Positions 1 through 9,001 of a stretch of DNA of 64,000 bases are shown here, piece by piece. Every line of letters starts with the position of its first letter. Position 1 is the first letter of the stretch. Below the pieces are notes generated by a model. That model did no database searches and was not told the origin of the DNA. It saw nothing but the letters and a program-made list of their open reading frames with translations. Source of the DNA: Limimaricola sp027213785 (GTDB lineage Bacteria > Pseudomonadota > Alphaproteobacteria > Rhodobacterales > Rhodobacteraceae); assembly GCF_050847355.1 (NCBI RefSeq), contig NZ_CP193761.1:30289-94288 (forward strand), read 5' to 3'. Position numbers and translations under genes: made by a program.

Positions 1-55
1 TAAGCGCAGCAATGCGTTCAGTTGACCGATACTAATGGTCCGATAGGCTTGATCC
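1..55 (+). rRNA. 23S rRNA, 3' end (partial)
   Basis: The window opens inside the last stem of a 23S rRNA. The stretch around 22-52, with the core gaccgatactaat followed by cgataggctt, matches the conserved 3' tail of bacterial 23S rRNA. The 5' part lies outside the window. The exact 3' end is an estimate. A 5S gene and tRNA-fMet follow on the same strand, as in the rrn operons of Rhodobacterales. Confidence 0.85.
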
Positions 56-242
56 GATCCAGAAACAGCAAGGCTGGATCCGAAACCATACGCACCAAAA
101 CGGTGTACGACGACCTGGAACACCGCTCCCCGCAAGGGCAGGGCGGCTGATATGGTGACCTCCCATCGGAGCACGCGACAGGCCGCACCGGCCTCAAGCA
201 GCCCTCCGGGCGGTAGGCCACCAACAAGATGTTCTTTCCTCG

Positions 243-358
243 GTCTGGTGGCCATAGCACGAGCAAAACACCCGATCCCATTCCGAACTCGGCCGTTAAG
301 TGCCGTCGCGCTGATGGTACTGCGTCTCAAGACGTGGGAGAGTAAGTCACCGCCAGAC
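243..358 (+). rRNA. 5S rRNA
   Basis: About 116 nt with the typical 5S core: cccgatcccattccgaactc at 281-300, a terminal stem in which gtctgg at 243 pairs with ccagac ending at 358, and the gtgggagagtaag loop near 334. It sits about 190 nt after the 23S end and about 95 nt before tRNA-fMet, the usual alphaproteobacterial order. Ends are set from the closing stem and may be off by a few bases. Confidence 0.92.
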
Positions 359-451
359 CTAGTAAAGAACATCACATTCTCTCTGGACGATCTCGAAAAG
401 CACCATTCGGCCGCAAGCAGCCCTCCCGGGGCGACAGGCCAGACAAAATGG

Positions 452-528
<77 letters not shown>

Positions 529-628
529 AATCCACTAGTATTGGTCTACTCCCATTTTAACCGGGGTGACCTGAGACCCTGTTCCTCCTCCAGTTTGGAG
601 TAGAGTCCGTCCAACTCAGGAGACGGAC

Positions 629-895
629 ATGAAGCGATCGCGTTTCACGGAAGAACAGATCATCGGAATGCTGAAGGAGCAGGAGGCCGGGCTATCGACG
701 GCCGAGGTATGCCGCAAGCACGGCGTCAGCCAAGCCACTTTCTACAAATACAAGGCGCGCTTCGGCGGGCTGGAGGTGTCGGACGCGCGTCGGCTGCGGG
801 CCCTCGAAGATGAGAACGCCAAGCTCAAGAAACTGCTGGCCGAGCAGATGCTCGACAACGCCATCCTGCGGGATGTCGCGGCAAAAAAATGGTAG
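629..895 (+). CDS. IS3-family transposase OrfA (HTH_Tnp_1)
   Basis: An 88-residue DNA-binding subunit. The N-terminal helix-turn-helix (about residues 5-45, beginning SRFTEEQIIGMLKE) is typical of IS3 OrfA, followed by a leucine-zipper-like helix (about 55-80). The gene begins with ATG after an aggaga ribosome site. A run of seven A at 883-889, just before the stop, is a classic -1 slippery site that would fuse OrfA to OrfB to make the full transposase. Confidence 0.93.
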   Translation: MKRSRFTEEQIIGMLKEQEAGLSTAEVCRKHGVSQATFYKYKARFGGLEVSDARRLRALEDENAKLKKLLAEQMLDNAILRDVAAKKW

Positions 896-1728
896 CGCCC
901 GGCGTCAGGCGGGAAGCGGTGGCTCATGCCTGTGCATCGCACGGGGTGAGCCAGCGCCGGGCGTGCCAGGCACTGGCGGTGGATCGATCGAGCGTGCGCT
1001 ACCGGAGCATTCGGCCCGACGACGCCGAAGCGCGCATGGCCATGAAGGCGGTGGCTTCGGAGCGACGGCGGTTCGGCTACCGGCGCATCCATGTGATGCT
1101 GGAGCGGCAGGGGATCGTGATGAACCTCAAGAAGCTGCGGCGGCTGTATCGCGAGGAGAAGCTTCAGGTGCGCCGTCGTGGCGGCCGCAAGCGGGCCTTG
1201 GGCACGAGGCGTCCCTTGCTCGTGCCGGATGCTGCGAACCAGCGCTGGAGCCTTGATTTCGTCAGCGATGCGCTGACGGATGGCCGCCGGTTTCGGATAC
1301 TCGCCGTGGTCGACGACTTCACTCGCGAATGCTTGGCGCTGGTCGCGGACACCTCGTTGTCGGGGCTACGGGTGGCTCGGGAGCTCGATGCGCTCATCGC
1401 CCGGCGCGGCCAGCCACAGACCATCGTCAGCGACAACGGGACCGAGTTCACCTCCATGGCCATCCTGACCTGGAGCCAGCGCACGGCGGTTGGCTGGCAT
1501 TACATCGCGCCCGGCAAGCCGATGCAGAACGGCTTCGTCGAGAGCTTCAACGGGCGGCTCCGGGACGAGCTGCTCAACGAGGTGCTATTTTCGACGCTCG
1601 GCGATGCCCGACGTCAGATCCAGGCATGGCAGCTCGATTACAACCTGCACCGCCCCCATTCAGCCCTGGGCAACATCCCACCTGCCGAATTTGCCATGAA
1701 AACAACACTGGAACAGCAGGCCGCATAG
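889..1728 (+). CDS. IS3-family transposase OrfB (DDE integrase core)
   Basis: A 279-residue catalytic subunit that cleaves and joins DNA during transposition. An HTH_21-like region is followed by an rve integrase core with the three acidic residues visible: WSLDF (first D), IVSDNGTEF (second D) and VESFNGRLRDE (E). It overlaps OrfA by 7 nt in the -1 frame. The C-terminal RPHSALGNIPPAEF motif is complete, so the gene looks functional. Confidence 0.95.
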   Translation: MVAPGVRREAVAHACASHGVSQRRACQALAVDRSSVRYRSIRPDDAEARMAMKAVASERRRFGYRRIHVMLERQGIVMNLKKLRRLYREEKLQVRRRGGRKRALGTRRPLLVPDAANQRWSLDFVSDALTDGRRFRILAVVDDFTRECLALVADTSLSGLRVARELDALIARRGQPQTIVSDNGTEFTSMAILTWSQRTAVGWHYIAPGKPMQNGFVESFNGRLRDELLNEVLFSTLGDARRQIQAWQLDYNLHRPHSALGNIPPAEFAMKTTLEQQAA

Positions 1729-1804
1729 CCTCAGAAATCACCCACGGATTCTCCGTCAAACCGGAGGAAAGACGGGTCTCAGGTCAGGGGGCGTATGCAT
1801 GGGC

Positions 1805-4800
1805 TCACATCGTGAGCGTGCTTCCGTCGTCGAGCACGAGGACCAGCTCGGGCGCGTCGCCGTTGTTGAAGCTGCTCGCCACCCGGCTGCCGCTGCCCGC
1901 GACGATGAAGGCCAGGGCCGCGTTCGAGGCCCCGTCGGCGCCGATCACCGTTTCGATCAGTTCGCTGATGTCGGGCGTCCGGTAGGTTCCCCCGGCGGTC
2001 CACTGCTCGACATTCGACCAGGCGAACTCGTCGACGATGACGCGCGATTGCGGTGGCGCGCTGGAGGAGAAGGTGGCGGCGCTTTCGCTGCCCTCGATGC
2101 CGATGGTGAAACTCGCGGCGCCCGAGGACGTCCCGAATGCGGTGAATTGCAGGTAGACATCGGTGATGATCGCCGTCTGCGGGATGTCGATCCCGTCGAA
2201 GCGCATCCCCACGGCCTGTGCCCGGCTGCCGTTCAGGCCGAACTCGAGGACACTGCTGCTGCCGCCGCCGAACTGCTCCCAATCGTCGGAGGAAGCGCCG
2301 ATCGGCGTGACAATCGTCCCGAAGGTGCTGCCGGCACCGCCGCTCACCGGCCCGCCCTGGTTGGTGAGGTAGATCGGCTTGGTGATCGGGCTGATCGGCG
2401 CGTTGCCGTTGGCCGGGTCGACCACCGCGGCGACGAAGCCGATCGGGGACACGTCGTCGCCCGGGAAGGTGCCGTCGGCCTTGTTGTTGGCCGGGCTGTC
2501 GTCGTAGTCGAACCGGTGCGACAGATCCGCGATGCCGCTGCTGTTCAGCTTCACCACGACGTGCTGGTTGTCGAAGGTGTTGTTGGCCTTGAAGGCGTAG
2601 GCGTCGAGCCGGTTTTCGACCAGCGCCGGGATGTCGCCCGCGCCCTGCACCGGGTTGAAGCCCTTGGTCAGCGTCACCATCACCGTGTCGCCCGGGGTGC
2701 CGGACACGATCACCGAGGGCTGGCTGCCGCCATAGGTGCCGGTGCCGCCCGCCCCGACGCCGTTGACGCTCAGCGTCGGCGCCGCCGCGCCGGCGCCGCT
2801 CTGCGTGGCGATGGCGTGGCTGCCCGAGGCGCTGCCGTCGGAGCCCAGCTGGCCCGAGGCGGTGGTGCCGTCGTCGAACAGCACCGTGAAGGTCGAGCCG
2901 ATCAGCTCGTGCCCCGAGATGCCGCCGACGTCCCAGCCGTCGACGGCCAGGGCGTCCAGCGAGCTCTTGGTCAGCCCGGCGATCGAGTTCGGGTCCATGT
3001 CGCCCGAGAAGCCGACGGTCTCGTTCTTGCCGAAGCCGCCGCTGACAGTCGGGTCGAACTTGACCATCGCACCCTTGTAGCCGCCATTGGAGGGCTTGCC
3101 GGTGCCGGTGGTGTTGGGCAGCGGGTCGGGCCCGGGCAGGAAGTAGCCGCCGGTGCCGCCGCCGATATAGGCGCCGGTGTTGCCCGCTGCGTTGACCGCC
3201 CAGGGCTTGGTCGCGCTGTCACCGCCGGCGCCGTCGGGGTCGAAGACGCTGTCGGGGTAGAGCGCGCTGGAGACGTCGATGAAGATCGCCGAGATCTTCT
3301 TGTCGCCGGTGTTGGTCACCTTGAAGCTGTTCAGGCCGAAATTCGACGCCTCGATGTTGGCGTTGCCGAGCATGATGCCGAGCTTGGCCGCACCGACGGT
3401 CCCGGCCGCGTAGCTCTGCGAGGTATCGAGATCACCCTGCGCCGCGAAGGCCTCGAGCGCGTTGGTCGGCTGTGGCGGCGGGGCAGTCACGTCGTCTTCG
3501 GTGACCATGCCGCTGGCCTTGGCGGTGCCGAGCGTCGCCGCCACGCCGGTTCCGCTGGCCCCGGCCAGGGTGAGCGCCACCGTTTCGGTGCCGTTGGCCA
3601 GGTCGTCATTGGCGACCGGCACGACCAGCGTGCCGACCCCATTGACGAAGTTGACGCTCTGGCTCTGGTTCGTCGCCGTCCCGGTGTCGTAGGCCACCTG
3701 CAGGGTGCCGGTGAAGCCGGTGTCGTCCAGGCTCAAGCCGAAGGCGAGATCGGTGGTCCCGGTGTCACCGGTCTCGACCAGCGTCGGCGCGTCGGCGATC
3801 GAGAGAACGATGGCAATGACGTCGTCTTCGGTGACCACGCCGCTGGCCTTGGCGGTGCCGAGCGTCGCCGCCACGCCGGTTCCGGTGGCCCCGGTCAGGG
3901 TGACCGCCACCGTTTCGGTGCCGTTGGCCAGGTCGTCATTGGCGACCGGCACGACCAGCGTGCCGAGCCCACCGGCGAAGTTGACGCTCTGGCTCTGGTT
4001 CGTCGCCGTCCCGGTGTCGTAGGCCACCTGCAGGGTGCCGGTGAAGCCGGTGTCGTCCAGGCCCAAGCCGAAGGCGAGATCGGTGGTCCCGGTGTCACCG
4101 GTCTCGACCAGCGTCGGCGCGTCGGCGATCGAGAGAACGATGGCAATGACGTCGTCCTCGGTGACCATGCCGCTGGCGGTCGCGGTGCCGAGCGTGACCG
4201 CCACGCCGGTGCCGGTGGCGCCGGCCAGGGTGAGCGCCACCGTTTCGGTGCCGTTGGCCAGGTCGTCATTGGCGACCGGCACGACCAGCGTGCCGACCCC
4301 ATTGACGAAGCTGACGCCCTGGCTCTGGCTCGTCGCCGTGCCAGTGTTGTAGCTCACCTGCAGAGTGCCGGTGAAGCCGGTGTCGTCCAGGCTCAGCCCG
4401 AAGGCGAGATCGGTGGTCCCGGTGTCACCGGTCTCGACCAGCGTCGGCGCGTCGGCGATCGAGAGGACGACGGCAGTGACATCGTCCTCGATGACCATGC
4501 CTTTAGCCGTGGTGGTGCCAAGCGTCGCCGCCACGCCGGTGCCGGTGGCGCCGGTCAGGGTGACCGCCACCGTTTCGGTGCCGTTGGCCAGGTCGTCATT
4601 GGCGACCGGCACGACCAGCGTGCCGAGCCCACCGGCGAAGTTGACGCTCTGGCTCTGGTTCGTCGCCGTCCCGGTGTCGTAGGCCACCTGCAGGGTGCCG
4701 GTGAAGCCGGTGTCGTCCAGGCCCAAGCCGAAGGCGAGATCGGTGGTCCCGGTGTCACCGGTCTCGACCAGCGTCGGCGCGTCGGCGATCGAGAGAACGA

Positions 4801-7690
4801 TGGCAATGACGTCGTCCTCGGTGACCATGCCGCTGGCGGTCGCGGTGCCGAGCGTGACCGCCACGCCGGTGCCGGTGGCGCCGGCCAGGGTGAGCGCCAC
4901 CGTTTCGGTGCCGTTGGCCAGGTCGTCATTGGCGACCGGCACGACCAGCGTGCCGACCCCATTGACGAAGCTGACGCCCTGGCTCTGGCTCGTCGCCGTG
5001 CCAGTGTTGTAGCTCACCTGCAGAGTGCCGGTGAAGCCGGTGTCGTCCAGGCTCAGCCCGAAGGCGAGATCGGTGGTCCCGGTGTCACCGGTCTCGACCA
5101 GCGTCGGCGCGTCGGCGATCGAGAGGACGACGGCAGTGACATCGTCCTCGATGACCATGCCTTTAGCCGTGGTGGTGCCAAGCGTCGCCGCCACGCCGGT
5201 GCCGGTGGCGCCGGTCAGGGTGACCGCCACCGTCTCGGTGCCGTTGACGAGGTCGTCATTGGCCACCGGCACGGTCAGCGTGCCGAGCCCATCGACGAAG
5301 CTGACGCTCTGGGTCTGGTTCGTCGCCGTGCCAGCCTTGTAGCTCACCTGCAGAGTGCCGGTGTAGCGGGTGTCGTCCAGGCTCAGCCCGAAGGCGAGGT
5401 CGGTGGTCCCGATGTCGCCGGTCTCGATGAGCGTCGGGGCATCGGCGATCGAGAGAACGACGCCGGCAGGGGGCGCCGTGACGTCGTCCTCGGTGACCAT
5501 TCCGCTGGCCGTGGCGATGCCGAGCGTCACCGTCCGGCTGGTGCCGCTGGCCCCGGTCAGGGTGACCGCCACCGTTTCGGGGCCGTTGGCCAGGTCGTCA
5601 TTGGCGACCGGCACGACCAGCGTGCCGATCCCGCCGGTGAAGCTGACGCTCTGGCCCTGGTTCGTCGCCGTCCCGGTGTCGAAGCTCACCTGCAGAGTGC
5701 CGGTGTAGCGGGTGTCGCTCAGGATCAGGCCGAAGGCAAGGTCGGTGGTCCCGGTGTCGCCGGTCTCGATGAGCGTCGGGGCATCGGCGATCGAGAGAAC
5801 GACGCCGGCAGGGGGCGCCGTGACGTCGTCCTCGGTGACCATTCCGCTGGCCGTGGCGATGCCGAGCGTCACCGTCCGGCTGGTGCCGCTGGCCCCGGTC
5901 AGGGTGACCGCCACCGTTTCGGGGCCGTTGGCCAGGTCGTCATTGGCGACTGGCACGACCAGCGTGCCGATCCCGCCGGTGAAGCTGACGCTCTGGCCCT
6001 GGTTCGTCGCCGTCCCGGTGTCGAAGCTCACCTGCAGAGTGCCGGTGTAGCGGGTGTCGCTCAGGATCAGGCCGAAGGCGAGGTCGGTGGTCCCGGTGTC
6101 GCCGGTCTCGGCCACCACCGGCGCATCCGCGATCGAAAGAACGATGGCGGTCACGTTGACCCAGTTGCCGCCTTCGCGGACATAGGTGGTGTCGTCGAAC
6201 TCGAGCCGCTCCATGCCGCTCATCACGCTGCGGTCAGCATCGATGGTGACAATCACCTTCTTGCCGAAGGACATGTCGTAATCGCCGACATCACCGTCGA
6301 AGACGACCGTATCGCGGCCCCTACCACCGAACATCTTGTCGTTGCCGGGGCCGAAGATGAAGACGTCCGAACCACGGCGGCCCTTGAGCACGTCGTCCCC
6401 CTCGCCGCCGATCAACAGGTTACCGGCCTTGGAGCCCAGGAGCTTGTCGTTTGCACCGGAGCCGATCACGCCTTCCATGCTCTTGAACTTGTCGCCGCGC
6501 GCCTCGCCGCCCTTTCCGACACCCTTTTGCAAGTTGACCAAGACGCCCTTCGCGGAGTCGCTGTAATCGAGCGTGTCGAAGCCCTTGCCGCCCACGAACT
6601 TGTCGGGGCCCTTGCCGCCGGCCATGATGTCATCGCCCTTGCGGCCGATGAGCGTGTCCTTGCCGGCAAACCCAAGGATCAGGTCGTTGGCCTTCGTGCC
6701 CTTGAGCTTCTCGCCGGCATTGCTGCCTTCTACTATGTTGGTCAGTGCCGACAGCCAGCCCTCGGTGACGTCCTGCACGGCGATCTCGAAGTCTTCGGTC
6801 ACGTTCACACCGTTCGCCGTCGCGGTGACAGACAAGCTGATCTTGTAGGCCTCCTCGAAGTCGAGACTGGTCCTGGCCTTCAGCTTCAGCACGCCGTCCA
6901 CCACCTGGAAGCGGTCATCCGAAACGGTGAACACATACCCGTCGTCCGCGTCCGGACCGATGGTCGACAGATCGCCCACCGTGGCGCCGGGCTCGTTCTC
7001 GGCCACCCTACTGGAGGACAGCGCGATATCGGTGACCTCATCCAGGATCTGGCTGATCTGGATCGCGTTGATCTTCGGGTTTCGGTTGTCGTGCAGGAAG
7101 GTGAGGTTCAGCTCATCATCCACGGCCGTGTAGACCAGCTCGCGCGTGACCACCGTGCCAAGGAAGGGCTGTTTCGTTGCATTCTTCGACGGCGTTGGCG
7201 GCAGTTCTTGCTCCAACGCCGCCGCCGCTTCGCCCAGCGGGTTCAGATCGGCGAATTCGGCGAAGACCGTGCCATCGACCGTCACGTCGAAGATTCGATT
7301 GTTCCCTGGGCGGAACGCGCCGGTCCGGTTCTCGACGTAGAACAACGTGATCTTGTAGGTCGCACCAGTATCGACGTCGAAGTTGTAGGTCAGCGGCGCG
7401 TCGTCGTTCGGCGGCGGCCTGATCTTGTCGAAGCGCTCATGGACGAAGAGCTGCCAGGGCGCGATCACCGCCATGTCGGGGTCGGTGAAGGTGACCTCAT
7501 CCTCGGTGTCTGTCAGCTTGCCGGTGAACTCGTGCTCGACATCGCCGGTGACGGAAACCGGGCCACTGGCGTTTTCGAGTGCCAGGTCGCCGGTCCAGCC
7601 CGGGCCGGCGTCGATCGCGGCGACATCGCCGCCACCGGCGTTGATGCGATAGACAATGCTCTCGCTGGAGTTTGTGGGAGAAATAGCCAA
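1805..7690 (-). CDS. Giant malectin / cadherin-like / RTX / Calx-beta x8 / DNRLRE protein
   Basis: A roughly 1961-residue, highly acidic protein, probably exported by a type I system because it has RTX repeats and no signal peptide. Rough domain order: malectin-like sugar-binding domain (10-265), cadherin-like domain (about 275-325), RTX calcium repeats of the GGKGFDTLDY type (330-480), then from about residue 513 eight Calx-beta repeats of about 110 residues starting VLSIADAP. A 400-residue region follows, then a C-terminal DNRLRE/CBM96-like domain (last 160 residues, with RFDGIDIPQ and TPDISELIE). The first 510 residues parallel the two paralogues downstream of 9.4 kb, which end exactly where the Calx-beta repeats begin here. 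I chose the TTG start at 7690 because an AGAGG site lies 8 nt upstream and is conserved in all three paralogues; an ATG at 7753 in the same frame is the alternative. Likely a calcium-dependent surface adhesin or polysaccharide-binding protein; substrate unknown. Confidence 0.9.
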   Translation of the reverse strand: MAISPTNSSESIVYRINAGGGDVAAIDAGPGWTGDLALENASGPVSVTGDVEHEFTGKLTDTEDEVTFTDPDMAVIAPWQLFVHERFDKIRPPPNDDAPLTYNFDVDTGATYKITLFYVENRTGAFRPGNNRIFDVTVDGTVFAEFADLNPLGEAAAALEQELPPTPSKNATKQPFLGTVVTRELVYTAVDDELNLTFLHDNRNPKINAIQISQILDEVTDIALSSSRVAENEPGATVGDLSTIGPDADDGYVFTVSDDRFQVVDGVLKLKARTSLDFEEAYKISLSVTATANGVNVTEDFEIAVQDVTEGWLSALTNIVEGSNAGEKLKGTKANDLILGFAGKDTLIGRKGDDIMAGGKGPDKFVGGKGFDTLDYSDSAKGVLVNLQKGVGKGGEARGDKFKSMEGVIGSGANDKLLGSKAGNLLIGGEGDDVLKGRRGSDVFIFGPGNDKMFGGRGRDTVVFDGDVGDYDMSFGKKVIVTIDADRSVMSGMERLEFDDTTYVREGGNWVNVTAIVLSIADAPVVAETGDTGTTDLAFGLILSDTRYTGTLQVSFDTGTATNQGQSVSFTGGIGTLVVPVANDDLANGPETVAVTLTGASGTSRTVTLGIATASGMVTEDDVTAPPAGVVLSIADAPTLIETGDTGTTDLAFGLILSDTRYTGTLQVSFDTGTATNQGQSVSFTGGIGTLVVPVANDDLANGPETVAVTLTGASGTSRTVTLGIATASGMVTEDDVTAPPAGVVLSIADAPTLIETGDIGTTDLAFGLSLDDTRYTGTLQVSYKAGTATNQTQSVSFVDGLGTLTVPVANDDLVNGTETVAVTLTGATGTGVAATLGTTTAKGMVIEDDVTAVVLSIADAPTLVETGDTGTTDLAFGLSLDDTGFTGTLQVSYNTGTATSQSQGVSFVNGVGTLVVPVANDDLANGTETVALTLAGATGTGVAVTLGTATASGMVTEDDVIAIVLSIADAPTLVETGDTGTTDLAFGLGLDDTGFTGTLQVAYDTGTATNQSQSVNFAGGLGTLVVPVANDDLANGTETVAVTLTGATGTGVAATLGTTTAKGMVIEDDVTAVVLSIADAPTLVETGDTGTTDLAFGLSLDDTGFTGTLQVSYNTGTATSQSQGVSFVNGVGTLVVPVANDDLANGTETVALTLAGATGTGVAVTLGTATASGMVTEDDVIAIVLSIADAPTLVETGDTGTTDLAFGLGLDDTGFTGTLQVAYDTGTATNQSQSVNFAGGLGTLVVPVANDDLANGTETVAVTLTGATGTGVAATLGTAKASGVVTEDDVIAIVLSIADAPTLVETGDTGTTDLAFGLSLDDTGFTGTLQVAYDTGTATNQSQSVNFVNGVGTLVVPVANDDLANGTETVALTLAGASGTGVAATLGTAKASGMVTEDDVTAPPPQPTNALEAFAAQGDLDTSQSYAAGTVGAAKLGIMLGNANIEASNFGLNSFKVTNTGDKKISAIFIDVSSALYPDSVFDPDGAGGDSATKPWAVNAAGNTGAYIGGGTGGYFLPGPDPLPNTTGTGKPSNGGYKGAMVKFDPTVSGGFGKNETVGFSGDMDPNSIAGLTKSSLDALAVDGWDVGGISGHELIGSTFTVLFDDGTTASGQLGSDGSASGSHAIATQSGAGAAAPTLSVNGVGAGGTGTYGGSQPSVIVSGTPGDTVMVTLTKGFNPVQGAGDIPALVENRLDAYAFKANNTFDNQHVVVKLNSSGIADLSHRFDYDDSPANNKADGTFPGDDVSPIGFVAAVVDPANGNAPISPITKPIYLTNQGGPVSGGAGSTFGTIVTPIGASSDDWEQFGGGSSSVLEFGLNGSRAQAVGMRFDGIDIPQTAIITDVYLQFTAFGTSSGAASFTIGIEGSESAATFSSSAPPQSRVIVDEFAWSNVEQWTAGGTYRTPDISELIETVIGADGASNAALAFIVAGSGSRVASSFNNGDAPELVLVLDDGSTLTM
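3891..5233 (-). repeat. Perfect 660-bp tandem duplication inside the Calx-beta array
   Basis: Bases 3891-4573 are identical to 4551-5233, an offset of 660 bp, which is exactly two Calx-beta units of 330 bp. The perfect identity, against more diverged flanking units, points to a recent unequal crossover or replication slippage. The reading frame is kept. The copy number is a place where the assembly should be checked. Confidence 0.95.
5421..6110 (-). repeat. 342-bp near-identical tandem repeat (first two Calx-beta units)
   Basis: Two units, from 5421 and from 5763, match at a 342-bp offset with only a few differences (for example c/t at 5950). They code for the first Calx-beta repeats and carry a short linker, TAPPAG, that the 330-bp units lack. 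The array therefore contains two repeat types that were amplified separately. Confidence 0.88.
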
Positions 7691-7905
7691 GATACTGGCC
7701 TCTGGAATACGCGTTAAAAAGGAGAAGCGCGAAATCCGCATCTCGAACGGCATGGTTGCCGGAACATGACGCGATCAGATTCGGAAGATGGCCTACAGAA
7801 TGCAATAGGCCATCAGTCGGAATCCGTTCTCCTACTCGACGCTGCGATCACATTTGCGGATCCGCTCCCCCTCACACCTGTATCTGAGACGTCGACAGCC
7901 TTGTC
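7691..7905 (-). promoter_or_regulatory. Conserved upstream/leader block of RTX paralogue 1
   Basis: The sequence upstream of the proposed start closely resembles that upstream of the third paralogue (15203-15405) and more loosely that of the second (11509-11700). Shared pieces on the plus strand include gaatacgcgttaaaaa, aatgcaataggcc, tgcggatccgct and ctcacacctgtat. Conservation over about 200 bp next to the AGAGG ribosome site suggests a common promoter, operator or leader RNA. The precise promoter was not located. Confidence 0.7.
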
Positions 7906-8179
7906 TGAACGTGAAAGCGCGCGGAGTTGCAGGCGCCATGGTAGCTCTACTCGCAGGCCCCATGATCGCGCCAAGGAGATAACTGGGTAACGGTATTCGA
8001 CTACATTTGCCGCATTGCCCAAGCCCGCTCCACCTTCGAGAACGGCTTCGGACAGCAGGACGGCGGCGCCAATATTATACCGAAACGGATCGAGACCCGA
8101 CTGTTTTGCCAGAGCCCATGCCTCGGTGGAGCGACATGGCGAGCCCGCCTGCGACGGTGGAGTTAACACCATGCTGTGA

Positions 8180-9001
8180 TCAAGGCTCGCGAGGCCGGAT
8201 CGGTCTGGGGGTCTGCTCCGCGCCCCGCGCGACCGCAAAAGGCTCGTTGGGTGTGTTCAGAGACCTGACAAGCTTCTGACCAGTCACCGGCTCGGGCAAT
8301 GGCGTTTCATAGACGCTGTAGCGGTAGCCGCTTCCATAGACCGTCTTGATGGCTAAAAAGCCTTCATCCACCTCGCGCATCTTCTTGCGGATACGCTTGA
8401 TATGCCCGTCGATGATGCGATCGCACGAGGTGGTGTCGCCTATCTCGTCCAGAAGCTGATTGCGCGACACGACGATGCCCGGCCTGTGGGCAATGGCTTG
8501 CAACAGCAGGAACTCCGTCGGACTGAGCGACACCTGTTCGCCCCTCCACGTGACCTCATGGCGCGACGCATCCATGGTGAGCGGGCCACGGACCATGACC
8601 GGGACCTCGGTTCCGTCCTCATGGCTCGCCGCAGCCCAGATCCTCTGTCGGCGTAGAAGGGCGCGGATGCGCTCGAGCAGCACGAGTTGAGAGCAGGGCT
8701 TTCTGAGGTAGTCATCCGCGCCCATGCGCAGGGCCCAGAGTTCATCGATCTCGCCCTCTTTGGAGGACATTAGGATCACAGGAAGGCTGCTTTCTTCGCG
8801 TAGCCGCTCAAGCAGCTCCATGCCGTTCATCTGTGGTAACTTGCAGTCCAGTACGGCCAAGTCCGGCAGGCGCATGCTGAAGGCATCGAGCGCTGCCTCT
8901 CCATCGCTGTAGCTTTCCACCTCCAAGCCTTCCGCCTTCAAGGCCTTGGAGGCCGAAGCGAGAAACGTCCTGTTGTTACCCACCAGAGCAATCTTTGACA
9001 T
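8180..9001 (-). CDS. ChvI-like OmpR-family response regulator with degenerate acidic pocket
   Basis: A 273-residue two-domain regulator. The receiver (1-120) resembles ChvI of alphaproteobacteria (PQMNGMELLERLR, EIDELWALRMGADD) and the winged-helix DNA-binding domain (about 145-235) contains LSPTEFLLLQAIA and the recognition helix DRIIDGHIKRIRKKM. The phosphoacceptor D52 and K101 are kept. The acidic pocket before beta1/alpha1, normally two or three Asp, reads VGNN here, and the switch Thr is Ser79. Phosphorylation by a ChvG-type kinase is therefore doubtful and the protein may act without it. A tail of about 30 residues follows the winged helix. No kinase gene is nearby. It is transcribed toward the giant RTX gene 490 bp away, so it may control the three paralogues with the common leader. 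Confidence 0.88.
   Translation of the reverse strand: MSKIALVGNNRTFLASASKALKAEGLEVESYSDGEAALDAFSMRLPDLAVLDCKLPQMNGMELLERLREESSLPVILMSSKEGEIDELWALRMGADDYLRKPCSQLVLLERIRALLRRQRIWAAASHEDGTEVPVMVRGPLTMDASRHEVTWRGEQVSLSPTEFLLLQAIAHRPGIVVSRNQLLDEIGDTTSCDRIIDGHIKRIRKKMREVDEGFLAIKTVYGSGYRYSVYETPLPEPVTGQKLVRSLNTPNEPFAVARGAEQTPRPIRPREP

Larger units (their letters stand above)
567..1786 (+). mobile_element. Complete IS3-family (IS407-type) insertion sequence
   Basis: A 1220-bp element with imperfect terminal inverted repeats. The left end begins tgacctgagaccc at 567 and the right end finishes with its complement, gggtctcaggtca, at 1774-1786. GGGG occurs on both sides (563-566 and 1787-1790) and fits a 4-bp target duplication, although a G run makes the exact borders ambiguous. 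It carries overlapping orfA and orfB joined by a -1 frameshift signal, and appears intact. It inserted between tRNA-fMet and the 3' end of the large RTX gene. Confidence 0.93.

Noticed and set aside
3462..6110. Regular 330/342-bp repeats that might suggest a CRISPR or satellite array
   Set aside because: The units are far too long for CRISPR, keep the reading frame and code for Calx-beta domains.
1799..7717. A 1972-codon open frame on the plus strand opposite the giant RTX gene
   Set aside because: It is the antisense shadow of a repetitive high-GC gene. Its translation has no domain and the minus-strand protein is a clear match to malectin, RTX and Calx-beta families.
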